Part shown: positions 13,921 through 22,340 of the stretch, in pieces
Numbering within the stretch: the first letter of the stretch is position 1
How the letters are laid out: every line of letters begins with the position of its first letter
Position numbers and translations under genes: made by a program
The notes under the pieces: generated by a model
The model's database searches: none
Seen by the model: only the letters and a program-made list of their open reading frames with translations
What the model was told of the DNA's origin: nothing
DNA from: a virus
IMG/VR virus record: IMGVR_UViG_3300042509_001431
Location: 1-22,603 of that record
DNA: 22,603 bases
Strand: one strand, 5' to 3'

Positions 13921-14495
13921 CAACAGCGGCAAAGATTCGCGCGTCGTGGATCAACATCGGAGATAGCACGCAGGACTCTAAGCTCGGCGTTCTCATCTCG
14001 CAAGCCGAATCGATTATCGAGGGGATCTGTAAGCAACCGATCGCCTCGGCATCGGTAACGTACGACTTCACGTCGAACGGTGACCGCGTCTTCGTTCTCC
14101 CGTACACAGTCCCGGTCGTACTCACGTCTCTACAGTACAAAGCAAACCCTACAGACGCAGCATGGACAACGGCGACCGGAGCGATCGTGACGAAGGTCGA
14201 CGGCGTGTCACAAGTCTACTACGAGAGCGGTCTTACGTCGGGCTACCTATGGCGCGTGAATGCGAGCGTAGGTTTTGACGGCGTGACTCACGTCGTACCA
14301 AAAGACGTCGAGAACGTCTGCGAAGAGATGGTCGTCGAGCTGTTCAAATTCACGGACTTCTCCGGTCGTGAGAATCGCCTCGGCTTGCGTAGCGTAGCAT
14401 CGACTGAGGGCGGCGTCATGACGACGACGATATACAAGGAACTGACAGATCGTTTCCGGTCTAAGCTATCACGGTATATCGCGAGGGTGTGGTAA
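13911..14495 (+). CDS. Head-tail connector (HK97 gp6-like)
   Basis: 194 residues. ATG at 13911 follows AAGGG and overlaps the endolysin end. The N-terminal helices (~1-40: LTTAAKIRASWINIG, KLGVLISQAESIIEGICKQP) resemble the gp6-like connector family, followed by a beta-rich insert (40-130) and C-terminal helices (~135-194: VPKDVENVCEEMVVELFKFT). This fits the ring protein that binds the portal and starts the neck. Gene position directly before a tail-completion gene agrees. The family assignment is by pattern and order; the beta insert makes it longer than minimal gp6 proteins. Confidence 0.65.
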   Translation: MALTTAAKIRASWINIGDSTQDSKLGVLISQAESIIEGICKQPIASASVTYDFTSNGDRVFVLPYTVPVVLTSLQYKANPTDAAWTTATGAIVTKVDGVSQVYYESGLTSGYLWRVNASVGFDGVTHVVPKDVENVCEEMVVELFKFTDFSGRENRLGLRSVASTEGGVMTTTIYKELTDRFRSKLSRYIARVW

Positions 14496-15079
14496 TGGCG
14501 AAGAGTCCAGAGGACTATATTGCCGAACTGATCCGACGTATTCCGAGCATTGTAAAAGATGCGATGGATCCGCAGTTTATACAGACGGAACTTGCCGCGG
14601 ACATCTCCGACAACATGGACGAGATCAACAGGAACCCGGTATATCCGCGCGCTGCAGGTGCAAAGAAACTTCAGCTTGTCACAGGTAGCCTCTTTCGTGC
14701 GGCGACTGTGTACAAAGCAAAAGGTAACACATCGAAGACCTACGGCGGCGGGACTGAGTTTACGTTCGAGTGGGGAATCGATCTCAAGGTTATCCCATAC
14801 GCGCGGATTCATGAACTCGGCGGAACGATTAATCATCCAGGCGGAACTCCTTATCAGGTAATCGGCGATAGGGTTGTATGGGTTTCTAAGGCAAAAGGCG
14901 CAGGAAAAAAAACAACGAAACCGCATGACATTGAAATACCCGCACGACCATACATCGGTCCAGCTATGCAGGTCTTCAGCGGTGGTAACAAAACGATCGA
15001 CGCCGCGGGGTTCACATCTTCGACCAAAGGCTTCGCGCGCATCGTGAACGAAATCTACTTACGACTTTCACTGGTATAA
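14495..15079 (+). CDS. Tail completion/minor capsid protein (phage virion morphogenesis or gp10-like)
   Basis: 194 residues. ATG at 14495 overlaps the previous stop (TAATG) and follows GAGG. The end of the protein carries the family signature IPYARIHELGGTINHPGG, then IEIPARPYIGPAMQ, typical of phage virion morphogenesis and HK97 gp10-like tail-completion proteins. The N-terminal half is helical, then basic (YPRAAGAKKL). These proteins join the finished head to the tail or cap the tail. Together with the preceding connector and the next gene this is a standard neck module. Confidence 0.75.
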   Translation: MAKSPEDYIAELIRRIPSIVKDAMDPQFIQTELAADISDNMDEINRNPVYPRAAGAKKLQLVTGSLFRAATVYKAKGNTSKTYGGGTEFTFEWGIDLKVIPYARIHELGGTINHPGGTPYQVIGDRVVWVSKAKGAGKKTTKPHDIEIPARPYIGPAMQVFSGGNKTIDAAGFTSSTKGFARIVNEIYLRLSLV

Positions 15080-15080
15080 C

Positions 15081-15560
15081 ATGGCCACGACCTCACGATA
15101 CGCCTACATCCTCGACACGCTGCGCGACGCGCTCGCAACGGAGGGGACGTTCGATGTGCATAATGTGTTCACGAAAGAAACGTTCAACTCGACAACGAAG
15201 ACCGTAGTTTACGTGAACGTTATCAGCGACGACCTCGCACAACTGAGCGCCGAATCGAAATACATCTACGACGTGCGCACGATCCGCTGCGGTATCTACG
15301 CGGTAGCGCTGCAGGGTCTCGACACTAACAACGCCGGGACGGGAGCGATAACGCACGGGAGCGTCGTCGAGAAGATCGACAAGGTCATCGACGCACTCGC
15401 CGCGACGCTACCGATCGGAGACACGACGAGCGCAGGTTATACGGTGACACTCCACACGATCAGAACTGCAGGCGTAACGGGACACGTCGACGACAAGTCG
15501 GCGAAGATCCCGCTCTTGTACGAAGTCGATATCAACTACACTATGAGTCCCGTAGCATGA
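15081..15560 (+). CDS. Probable tail terminator protein
   Basis: 159 residues. ATG at 15081, one base after the previous stop, with only a weak SD. The first helix (RYAYILDTLRDALATEG) is followed by alternating beta strands and a second helix (VVEKIDKVIDALAATLP), ending in a strand (LYEVDINYTM). This alpha/beta order and length fit tail-terminator proteins that cap the tail tube at the head end. The position between tail completion and tail tube genes is the usual one. No diagnostic motif, so the call is mainly contextual. It overlaps the next gene by ATGA. Confidence 0.55.
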   Translation: MATTSRYAYILDTLRDALATEGTFDVHNVFTKETFNSTTKTVVYVNVISDDLAQLSAESKYIYDVRTIRCGIYAVALQGLDTNNAGTGAITHGSVVEKIDKVIDALAATLPIGDTTSAGYTVTLHTIRTAGVTGHVDDKSAKIPLLYEVDINYTMSPVA

Positions 15561-15802
15561 AGTGTTCCGAACTTATCTCACACCTCGAACAGATTCGCCG
15601 CGGCTACGGTGATATCGACGTACGCGTCGACTCCGACCTCTTCAGCGATCACGCCACGCGCGACGTTACGTCGATAGGTATGCTGGAGTTTTACGTTCGC
15701 GATATTCAAGCGCTCGTCATCGGTATGTACCCGAGCGAAGGGCCGAACGTTCGGCGCGTCGTTCTCTATGTTGGAAACGAACCTAAATATCTGGCGAACT
15801 AA
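15557..15802 (+). CDS. 81-residue conserved-type phage protein, function unknown
   Basis: ATG at 15557 overlaps the terminator stop, and its own stop overlaps the glycosyltransferase start (TAATG). The start MKCSELISHLEQIRRGYGDI followed by a D/V-rich strand is the pattern of a common small phage protein (SELIxxLExxxxxYGDxxV) seen in many genomes without known function. No membrane segment, no motif. Its insertion with the glycosyltransferase between the terminator and tail tube genes suggests the two arrived together. Confidence 0.6.
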   Translation: MKCSELISHLEQIRRGYGDIDVRVDSDLFSDHATRDVTSIGMLEFYVRDIQALVIGMYPSEGPNVRRVVLYVGNEPKYLAN

Positions 15803-16575
15803 TGCTCATGATTGATCCGATGAAATCGCCACAGGGGGAACGTCCGCGTCCGTGGATTCCCGTTTCGTTCGTGTGCATCGCGCATAAGAACGACGCGCAC
15901 TGGATTCAGGGAATGATCTCCACACTCCCGGCCGGCTGCGAGCTCGTCGTACTGTGGAACAGCCAAGGCGACGACACGACCGTACGTGAGCGGAAAGAGA
16001 AGCTACTCGACAACGGCACTATCCTACGATTCTACGAAACAAACTGGACGGAGTTCTCATTCGCTGAGCTCCGTAACAAAGCAATCGCCAAAGCAGAACG
16101 CGGATGGATTATGTGGCTCGACGCCGACGACAGGCTGCTGGTCCATCAGCACGACTTCTTTCTCAAGCTCGACGAGTACCCAGCGGGAGTCGCTGGTATT
16201 TACTGCGGGTGCGTAGGGGTGCAACCTACACACGCGCCGGACAAGCCGAACGAGGTCTTACGTTTTAACGCGGAACAGCTGCGGTTATTCCGTAACGGTC
16301 TGGGCTTTGCATTCGAGGGACGCGCACATGAGCAAATCGTGTGGAGTATTCAGAGTGCAGGGTTCAACGTTACACACTCTTCGTTGTTAGTCCATCACCA
16401 AGGCTACGAAGTGGACGCCGACTCCATGAGGGCCAAGATGGAACGCAACGTCCGTCTCTTATCTGCCGACGCGGCGGAAGCTACCGACGCAGCTCGATTC
16501 GAGTTCTACGTCAAGATGCTTGCACGCGATACGCAGAGTCTATCGTTTTACACTCAACTCAACAAAGGAAACTAA
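15802..16575 (+). CDS. Family 2 (GT-A) glycosyltransferase
   Basis: 257 residues. ATG at 15802 overlaps the previous stop; ATG at 15808 is an alternative. The GT-A signature is clear: SFVCIAHKND at the nucleotide-binding start, FSFAELRNKAI, then the metal-binding DADD (107-110) in WIMWLDADDRL. The C-terminal RLFRNGLGFAFEGRAHEQIV and VHHQGYEVD are typical of SunS/TPR-type family 2 enzymes (acceptor and metal-binding His). It should move a sugar from a nucleotide-sugar to protein or glycan. No membrane helix, so it acts in the cytoplasm. The gene sits between neck and tail tube genes, a rare place, so a virion protein is a likely acceptor. The enzyme call is firm; the acceptor is inferred. Confidence 0.85.
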   Translation: MLMIDPMKSPQGERPRPWIPVSFVCIAHKNDAHWIQGMISTLPAGCELVVLWNSQGDDTTVRERKEKLLDNGTILRFYETNWTEFSFAELRNKAIAKAERGWIMWLDADDRLLVHQHDFFLKLDEYPAGVAGIYCGCVGVQPTHAPDKPNEVLRFNAEQLRLFRNGLGFAFEGRAHEQIVWSIQSAGFNVTHSSLLVHHQGYEVDADSMRAKMERNVRLLSADAAEATDAARFEFYVKMLARDTQSLSFYTQLNKGN

Positions 16576-16577
16576 TC

Positions 16578-17147
16578 ATGGCAGGTTCAACAAACCGGAT
16601 TCTCGCCGGTGGTAACAAGGTAGCCTTCGTCACAGTCGACGACGGCACAACTCCGAGCATCGGCGCTTCATGGGCGTACGTTCTCGAAGGTAACATTCTC
16701 TCAACATCTGTGAGCAAGCAGGACTCAGGCCAGTTCGATATCTCTATCGAGCACGTCGAAGACAACGCAGCTCTGCAGTCATTCTTGAACGCGTCGATCA
16801 TCACAACGACAGGCGGTATCGAGGAGCTTCTCTTCGAGGATGGAACACGCGAACTCGCGTCGACATCATCGAACACGAAGTACATCACCATCATTCGCGG
16901 CGGTCTCGCCGGTGGTGTAACGGGCGGCGCTCGCAAGGCAGGCGTAATCCCTCAGCGTATCTCGTCGACTTCGGGTGGATGGGATCAGGCAGGCGAAACT
17001 TACAACCGCGTCACGCTCGAAGGTCAGGGCTTCAAGCTCGCCGCAGCTATCACGGTGACGAGCGGTCTCATGACTGGTTACATGACAACGCCAACGGCAG
17101 TGACGCTCACAACGTCGCTCCCATACGGCACAGTTGTATTCGGCTAA
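16578..17147 (+). CDS. Major tail tube protein
   Basis: 189 residues. ATG at 16578, two bases after the glycosyltransferase stop, with AAAGGAA as SD. The all-beta pattern and Gly/Thr/Ser-rich composition are typical. ILAGGNKVAFVTVDDG and an extended loop (SKQDSGQFDISIEHVEDNAA) precede a final domain (YNRVTLEGQGFKLAAAITV). It polymerises around the tape measure to make the tube. Position before the tail assembly chaperone and tape measure is canonical. No family motif is decisive, but the order makes it likely. Confidence 0.75.
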   Translation: MAGSTNRILAGGNKVAFVTVDDGTTPSIGASWAYVLEGNILSTSVSKQDSGQFDISIEHVEDNAALQSFLNASIITTTGGIEELLFEDGTRELASTSSNTKYITIIRGGLAGGVTGGARKAGVIPQRISSTSGGWDQAGETYNRVTLEGQGFKLAAAITVTSGLMTGYMTTPTAVTLTTSLPYGTVVFG

Positions 17148-17167
17148 GCTTTACAACATCCCGACGA

Positions 17168-17231
17168 GGGGGCCGCGTTCGTTTGACAGGGGCGACGCGG
17201 CTCCCGGATCGGGAGTCTTTACTCTGTCAAA
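17168..17231 (+). promoter_or_regulatory. Mutually exclusive RNA hairpins upstream of the tail assembly chaperone
   Basis: Stem A: GGGGGCCGCG (17168-17177) with CGCGGCTCCC (17196-17205), 10 pairs with one G-U. Stem B: CTCCCG (17201-17206) with CGGGAG (17210-17215), loop GAT. Stem C: TTTGACAG (17182-17189) with CTGTCAAA (17224-17231), enclosing B. A shares bases with B and interleaves with C, so A competes with B+C. The layout resembles an attenuator or processing site lowering expression between tube and chaperone. There is no T-run terminator. Confidence 0.5.
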
Positions 17232-17250
17232 TCCTGTCATGGAATTACGT

Positions 17251-17787
17251 ATGAACACGATCAAATTGTACTTTGCCGGCGAAGCTAAGGACGTACCTAC
17301 AAAGCCGGTTATCTCACGCGCGGTAATCAAGAGCGTCGAAGCTCCGATCGCCACACTGCGGACACTCGGACAAAACGCCGCCTTTATGAAGGCTCTGCAG
17401 GACGCACCGAACGCCGCGAACGTTATCACGGTAGCGGGCGGTATCAATAGCTCATTCGCTGAGGAGCAGCGGAAGCTTATCAAGAGCGCTTATCCAAAGT
17501 GGACGAAGGAACAGATCGACGGCGAGATTCAACAGCGCACGCAGGCGAAGCTCCTCGAAGAGTTCCCCGGCATTTGGTCAGCGCTTAACAACCCGGTTAC
17601 GACGTTCCCGCTCGACAACGAGGAAGCGATTAGCGCGTCTATTCAGATCGTGCAAGCGATCATCGACGACAAGCAGCTCAGCGGCGCGGAGAAAGAGGCG
17701 CTCGCATCGTCGGAGTTTTGGGACAACCAAGATCTCCGGGAGGTAGCGCGCGCGGTCGCCACATTTCGAGACGAGACTCAACTCTGA
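17251..17787 (+). CDS. Tail assembly chaperone, first frame (gpG-like)
   Basis: 178 residues. I chose ATG at 17251, with GGAA just upstream, over in-frame starts at 17134 and 17239. The protein is alpha-helical and acidic in its second half (EEAISASIQIVQAIIDD, SEFWDNQDLREVARA), as usual for the first part of phage tail chaperones (lambda gpG, HK97 gp13). It lies between tail tube and tape measure genes, the invariant location. Before its stop the sequence contains candidate shift sites into the overlapping frame at 17747-18094. Chaperones coat the tape measure during tail assembly. The role is inferred from order, size and the overlapping second frame. Confidence 0.75.
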   Translation: MNTIKLYFAGEAKDVPTKPVISRAVIKSVEAPIATLRTLGQNAAFMKALQDAPNAANVITVAGGINSSFAEEQRKLIKSAYPKWTKEQIDGEIQQRTQAKLLEEFPGIWSALNNPVTTFPLDNEEAISASIQIVQAIIDDKQLSGAEKEALASSEFWDNQDLREVARAVATFRDETQL

Positions 17788-18094
17788 ATATAACGAGCTG
17801 CGGCGTGTTCAGGATCGCTACCCGATCCTGAGCGCCGAGGCTAAAGACGAAGACGGCAAGCCGTACCCGCGTAGGGTCACGGGCTACGACCTCGTTCCTG
17901 ATGATGAGCACGACACGCTCACGGCGGTGGCTATTTCTAAACTGTGGAATATGACACCGGACGACGTTGTATGTTCGCTCAGTGCGTCGGAGTTCATGCG
18001 CCGCGCCGCGATCGCTAAGGCCGCGGAATGGTCACAACCGACGCCCGAATCCATAGCAAAGAACCGCGAGGAATCGCGTATGCGGAGGCGTTAA
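17747..18094 (+). CDS. Tail assembly chaperone, second frame (gpT-like), reached by ribosomal frameshift
   Basis: This frame is open from just after TAG (17744-17746) to TAA (18092-18094), fills the 308-base gap before the tape measure and has no good start codon. It encodes ~115 residues, including YNELRRVQDRYPILSAEAKD, a Tyr/Pro/Asp segment, and helices ending ASEFMRRAAIAKAAEW, typical of gpT-like domains. Entry from the 17251 frame needs +1 (or -2). Candidates: UUU CGA at 17764-17769, where a Phe tRNA can re-pair on UUC (+1); GCGCGCGCG at 17746-17754, where both tRNAs re-pair after -2; CUC UGA at 17782-17787 (+1 at the stop). The fusion would be ~280 residues. The open frame is seen; the shift is inferred from the conserved gpG-gpGT system. 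Confidence 0.75.
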   Translation, partial: RARSPHFETRLNSEYNELRRVQDRYPILSAEAKDEDGKPYPRRVTGYDLVPDDEHDTLTAVAISKLWNMTPDDVVCSLSASEFMRRAAIAKAAEWSQPTPESIAKNREESRMRRR

Positions 18095-18095
18095 C

Positions 18096-21000
18096 ATGGC
18101 AGTGTTTACAAATGAACTAAAGCTCGACGTCGGGCCGATGCTGAAGTCGCTCACGGAAGCCGCGGACAAAGCGGCGACCGCAGGGAAAGAGATTCAGGAC
18201 GGACTCGTTAAGGGTATCAAAGCCGGATCTGACGAAGCTAAGAATCTCGCTACAGCATTCGACGGCGTTTCAAGCAGCGCGACGAAGTCGGTCGGCGAAT
18301 TGAAAAAATCCATCGCGGCTCTGATCGCCTCTGGTAAGGGTTCCGGCGACGCATTCGACGCACTCGTTGCAGAACTCAAGCAAGCCGACGCCGAAGCGAA
18401 GAAACTGCAGAAGGCACTCAAGGAAGTAGATGGGCTTGTCGTGGATGTTGACGTTAACATCAACGAAAAAGAGGCCGTCGCCGCAGCGGGTGGGATCGGC
18501 GATAAAATCAAGGGCGCTCTCGAATCCGTCGGCGGGGGTGGAGCTGCGGGTGGGATCTTGGCAGGCTTCCTCGGCGGCGGTGTCGTCGAAGGCGTGCAAG
18601 CTGCATTTAGTGCCGTAGCTAATTCGATCGGAGCCGTCGTCAACGCAGGTCGTGAGCTTACCAACGCGCAGGGCAATCTCGCAGCGCAGACGGGGCTAAC
18701 CGGTGACGCACTCAACAAGCTAAACGACGAAGCGGAGAAGGCGTTCCTCGGTGGCGTCGGCGGATCGCTTGCAGAAGCTACCAAGCTCATCGGCAACGTG
18801 CAACAACAGCTCGGGAACGTGCTCCCGACCGAAGAGCTCGGAACATTCGCCGCACGTGCTCAGGCGCTCGCAGGGTTGTACGATAAGGACGTCAACGAAG
18901 TTCTCGCCAAATCAACGCCGTTCATCAAACAATTTGGTCTCTCCGGTGACGAGGCGTTTAACCTGATCGCTCTCGCGTCGAAGGACGCACGGACAAGTCA
19001 AGACGATGTACTCGATTCACTCGCTGAATACTCGCAGCTGCTTGTACAAGCGGGCTTCAGTGCGGAAGACTTCGTCGGCGCTTTGTCGGTAGCAGGCGAA
19101 GAGGGTCTGTTCAACACAGACAAAATCGCCGACGCGATCAAGGAGTCGCAGATCCGATTAAAAGCGGGCGACATTTCTAAGACGTTGAAAGACCTGAACG
19201 CGCAGCTCCCGGCTACGCTCGCCAACACGATCGGGGGTCTGACCAAAGCAGCCGAGTCGGGACAAATCAGTATTAAGGAGTATTTGCAGCAATCGGGCGC
19301 GACCATCGAAGAAGCGTTTAAAGCGGGCAATATCTCCGAGTCGCTGCGGTCGCAGTTGCAAGTCGCTATCGCAGGAACACCAGCTGAAGACATCGGCACG
19401 GAAGTCTACGGTAAGATCTTCGGCGCGCCATTGCCTGAAGAGGAAATCCGCGCACGTGCCGCCGCGGCTGGTCAGTCGGCAGGGAATGCCGTAGGTCAGT
19501 TCCTAACATTTGACGCGGTGATACGCCGCGCGCAGCTGGCATTCGAGCAAGTGTCGAAGGTGATAACGCAGGCGTTCGACGATGTCTTCGCGTTCTTTCA
19601 AGATGTGCTCGCTCCGACGATCGAACCGCTGATCGCTGAGATTGGCGGTTACTTCGAAGAGATGTCTTCCGTAGTTGGTCCAATCCTCACTGTCATCGGC
19701 GGATTGATTGCGACCAACATAACGAACGCGCTCACGACTGCGGGCGCTATCCTGCGCGTGTTGTTCGGCATTGCTAAGGAAGTATTCTCAGGGATCGCGC
19801 GCATCTTCGCGCCACTGGGCGAGGCGATCGCGGGCGTATTCGGAGCTGACTCTGCACTGAACGACGGCGTCGATTTGTTCGAAGTGTTCAAGCAAGTATT
19901 GAAAGATGTCGGCACGGCGGTGCAAGCGTTCGCGGGCGTCGTGATCGAATTGGGCGGGTTCCTTGTTGACGTACTTCTTACGCCGATACGTCTTATCGTC
20001 GACGCGGTAATCTTAGTTGTTAAGTGGTTCGGTGATCTTACGAAGTCAACGAACGAAACGAAGAAGGCCACGGAAGAGGGGTCAAGCGCATTCCAGAAGT
20101 TACTCGGCATCATCAACGCACTTCGCGACGGTTTGTCAGGCGTAAGGGCGGTGTTCGATCTTGTTATCAAGACGCTCGAAACGTTCTTCACTGCTCTCGT
20201 ATCGTTTAACATCAAGGCAGCGATCGACGCTTTCACGGGCTTTGGTGATAAGGCAGCCAAAGCATTCAACGACGGTTACGCAAAGCGTGGTAACGAACAG
20301 GCGCTCGAGCAAGGTCTCATCGACGCGCAAAACAAGACCTACAATGAATGGAAAAAGATCATCGCTCAGCAACAAGCTGAGGCGACGAAGCTAACTCAAA
20401 AGGGAGTCGACGAGCGAAAGAAAGCGATTGAACTTGAAATCGCGACCTTGCTAAAGTCAAACAAGATTACTGAAGAGCAAGCAAAGCTCCTCGCAAAGCA
20501 AGCCGCGGACATCAAAGCAGGCCGCGCAGGTGCGGGCGGTGGTGGTGGTGGCGGCCGCGGTGGCGCTGGTGGCGCAACGCAGGACGCACTGAAGCGGGCG
20601 CGTGAGTTGTTCGCTGTTCAAGAGAAGTCGCTCGCATCGGAACGCGAAGCTCTCGAAACGGCTGTGCTACGCCAACGGCTCGACAAGGACGCCGAACGGG
20701 TCGCACTTAAGAAGATCGAACTCGACACGCAACGTAAGTTGACAGCCGAGTTCGTGAAAGCATTCGGAGCGGTCGTCAAGTTGGACGACGTGACTAAGAC
20801 AGAGCGTATCATCCAACTTGGGTTTAAGGCAGACGAGACAGTCATCGACGAACTCGATACGAAGTTCCAGTCGTTTGCACAAGCTGAGATCCGTCTCGAA
20901 GCCGAACTCGCACTCAAGCCTGAAGAGCTGGAAAAGAACGTCCAGAAGTCACTCAAGTTTTTTAACGAGTCATTCAAGAAAAACGCTAAGGAGCTTACGG

Positions 21001-22337
21001 AAGGGATCATCGATCCAGTCCGATTCGTGACTGCTGTCGAAGGTCTGCGCGGGTCCTTCGCTTCGTTGAAGCAGAGCCTTAGCGACGCACTTAGCACACC
21101 GGAAGTGCAAGCATCTCCGGCTCTCTTAGCTGCGTATGAAGAACAGATCCTACTCGTAAACCAAAAGCTCGCAGAGTTCAACGTTGACGCCGTAGAATCA
21201 CTCGACAAGGCGAACATCGAAAGCGCAAAGCGTCGCCTCGAGGTAAACCGTACGACGTTGAAGACTCTCGAAACTGACGAGAAGGCAAACGCCGCAGAGA
21301 TCCGACGCATACGCGAAGAGAACATCGCACTCGAAACGCAGTTGAAGCTTGCACAGATTAAGTCGACGGGTGCGCTCCGAGATCAGGAGACGAAAGCGAT
21401 CCTCGCTGATGCAAACAAGCAACGCCAAACTCTCGACGAAACAGCTAACAAATCCGGCGGTCTTTTCAAGGGTCTAGCTAAGGACTTTACCAAGGTTATA
21501 TCAGGCCTTGACTTTACGGACGTATTCGACACAACGAAAGAGCAGGCAACCGAGGCAGCCGATACGATCGTCGATAGTCTCAAGAGCGGAACTATCGCTT
21601 ATCAAGATGCGGTAACTGAGCTCGACTCGATAGCAGCTGAGTCAGGCAGCGTTCTCGACAATCTTTTCAAGCAGCTAAAGAAGTCATTTGAGAAGATCGC
21701 CGCGTCATCAATTGAAAGTCTATCGTCGATCTCGGCTGGTTTCAAGGGATCGGAAGAAGACATTAAAGAGCTACTCAACGCTACCGCCTCCGCAGCCGCT
21801 GCAGGCTTCGCTGCAATCCTGGTATCCGGCGAAGAGTTCGGCAAGGGCTTTGTACTTTTGATTCTCGACATTCTCGACGCTACGATTCCGGCTCTCGTCG
21901 CGCTCATCCTCGGTCAGTCGCTCGCCGCTAATCCTTTGGCCGGTGCGGTGATCGGTGCGGCACTCATTGCGACGCTCAAAGGTGCGGTTGCTTTTGCACG
22001 TGCCGCGGCGAACGGATTTGAAGAGGGCGGTTATACTGGTAACATGGGAACGAAACAAATCGCAGGCGTAGTCCACGGTCAGGAGTTCGTCATGCACGCC
22101 AAAGCGACAAAGCAGTTCCGTCCGGTACTTGAACAAATGAACCGCGGGCACATGCCGATGATCGATAACGGCGAGTTCTCAGCAATGCGCGCGGAACTGT
22201 CAGCGATTCGTAAGCGTCTCGACGGCATGCCGAACGGTATCCAGGGATCGCAGGCCGTACGCCTCGACGTCGGATTCGACAACTACATTTACGAACGTGA
22301 TCGCAGGCGCGCAGCGCTGCGCGGATTGAGAGGATAA
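18096..22337 (+). CDS. Tape measure protein
   Basis: 1413 residues. ATG at 18096 follows GGAGG (18084-18088), one base after the chaperone frame ends. N-terminal ~140 residues are amphipathic helices. A Gly-rich hydrophobic stretch (~145-190) precedes the tape measure core (~190-360, QAALAGLYDK-like helices around FAARAQALAGLYDKDVNE). Hydrophobic segments follow at ~510-680, a Gly-rich linker at ~812-830, long charged coiled coils at ~830-1130, and hydrophobic helices at ~1235-1305. The end carries the usual FEEGGYTG and VVHGQEFVMHAKATKQF motifs. It sets tail length and is ejected with DNA. At ~0.15 nm per residue it predicts a tail near 210 nm. No lytic enzyme domain is visible. Confidence 0.93.
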   Translation: MAVFTNELKLDVGPMLKSLTEAADKAATAGKEIQDGLVKGIKAGSDEAKNLATAFDGVSSSATKSVGELKKSIAALIASGKGSGDAFDALVAELKQADAEAKKLQKALKEVDGLVVDVDVNINEKEAVAAAGGIGDKIKGALESVGGGGAAGGILAGFLGGGVVEGVQAAFSAVANSIGAVVNAGRELTNAQGNLAAQTGLTGDALNKLNDEAEKAFLGGVGGSLAEATKLIGNVQQQLGNVLPTEELGTFAARAQALAGLYDKDVNEVLAKSTPFIKQFGLSGDEAFNLIALASKDARTSQDDVLDSLAEYSQLLVQAGFSAEDFVGALSVAGEEGLFNTDKIADAIKESQIRLKAGDISKTLKDLNAQLPATLANTIGGLTKAAESGQISIKEYLQQSGATIEEAFKAGNISESLRSQLQVAIAGTPAEDIGTEVYGKIFGAPLPEEEIRARAAAAGQSAGNAVGQFLTFDAVIRRAQLAFEQVSKVITQAFDDVFAFFQDVLAPTIEPLIAEIGGYFEEMSSVVGPILTVIGGLIATNITNALTTAGAILRVLFGIAKEVFSGIARIFAPLGEAIAGVFGADSALNDGVDLFEVFKQVLKDVGTAVQAFAGVVIELGGFLVDVLLTPIRLIVDAVILVVKWFGDLTKSTNETKKATEEGSSAFQKLLGIINALRDGLSGVRAVFDLVIKTLETFFTALVSFNIKAAIDAFTGFGDKAAKAFNDGYAKRGNEQALEQGLIDAQNKTYNEWKKIIAQQQAEATKLTQKGVDERKKAIELEIATLLKSNKITEEQAKLLAKQAADIKAGRAGAGGGGGGGRGGAGGATQDALKRARELFAVQEKSLASEREALETAVLRQRLDKDAERVALKKIELDTQRKLTAEFVKAFGAVVKLDDVTKTERIIQLGFKADETVIDELDTKFQSFAQAEIRLEAELALKPEELEKNVQKSLKFFNESFKKNAKELTEGIIDPVRFVTAVEGLRGSFASLKQSLSDALSTPEVQASPALLAAYEEQILLVNQKLAEFNVDAVESLDKANIESAKRRLEVNRTTLKTLETDEKANAAEIRRIREENIALETQLKLAQIKSTGALRDQETKAILADANKQRQTLDETANKSGGLFKGLAKDFTKVISGLDFTDVFDTTKEQATEAADTIVDSLKSGTIAYQDAVTELDSIAAESGSVLDNLFKQLKKSFEKIAASSIESLSSISAGFKGSEEDIKELLNATASAAAAGFAAILVSGEEFGKGFVLLILDILDATIPALVALILGQSLAANPLAGAVIGAALIATLKGAVAFARAAANGFEEGGYTGNMGTKQIAGVVHGQEFVMHAKATKQFRPVLEQMNRGHMPMIDNGEFSAMRAELSAIRKRLDGMPNGIQGSQAVRLDVGFDNYIYERDRRRAALRGLRG

Positions 22338-22340
22338 CAC

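Noticed and set aside
17183-17188. Perfect TTGACA in the tube-chaperone gap, as a promoter -35
   Set aside because: No -10-like hexamer lies 16-18 bases downstream (the position reads GGATCG); the sequence is better explained as part of the TTTGACAG/CTGTCAAA stem.
20529-20580. Gly-rich GGT repeat tract in the tape measure
   Set aside because: A simple flexible linker encoded by ggt/ggc codons; such linkers are common in tape measures and need no further explanation.
18096-22337. Possible lytic transglycosylase or peptidase domain in the tape measure
   Set aside because: I searched the translation for GExS/T, HxxxD, CHAP-like Cys/His and LysM-like patterns and saw none; the sequence is helical, Gly-rich or hydrophobic throughout.
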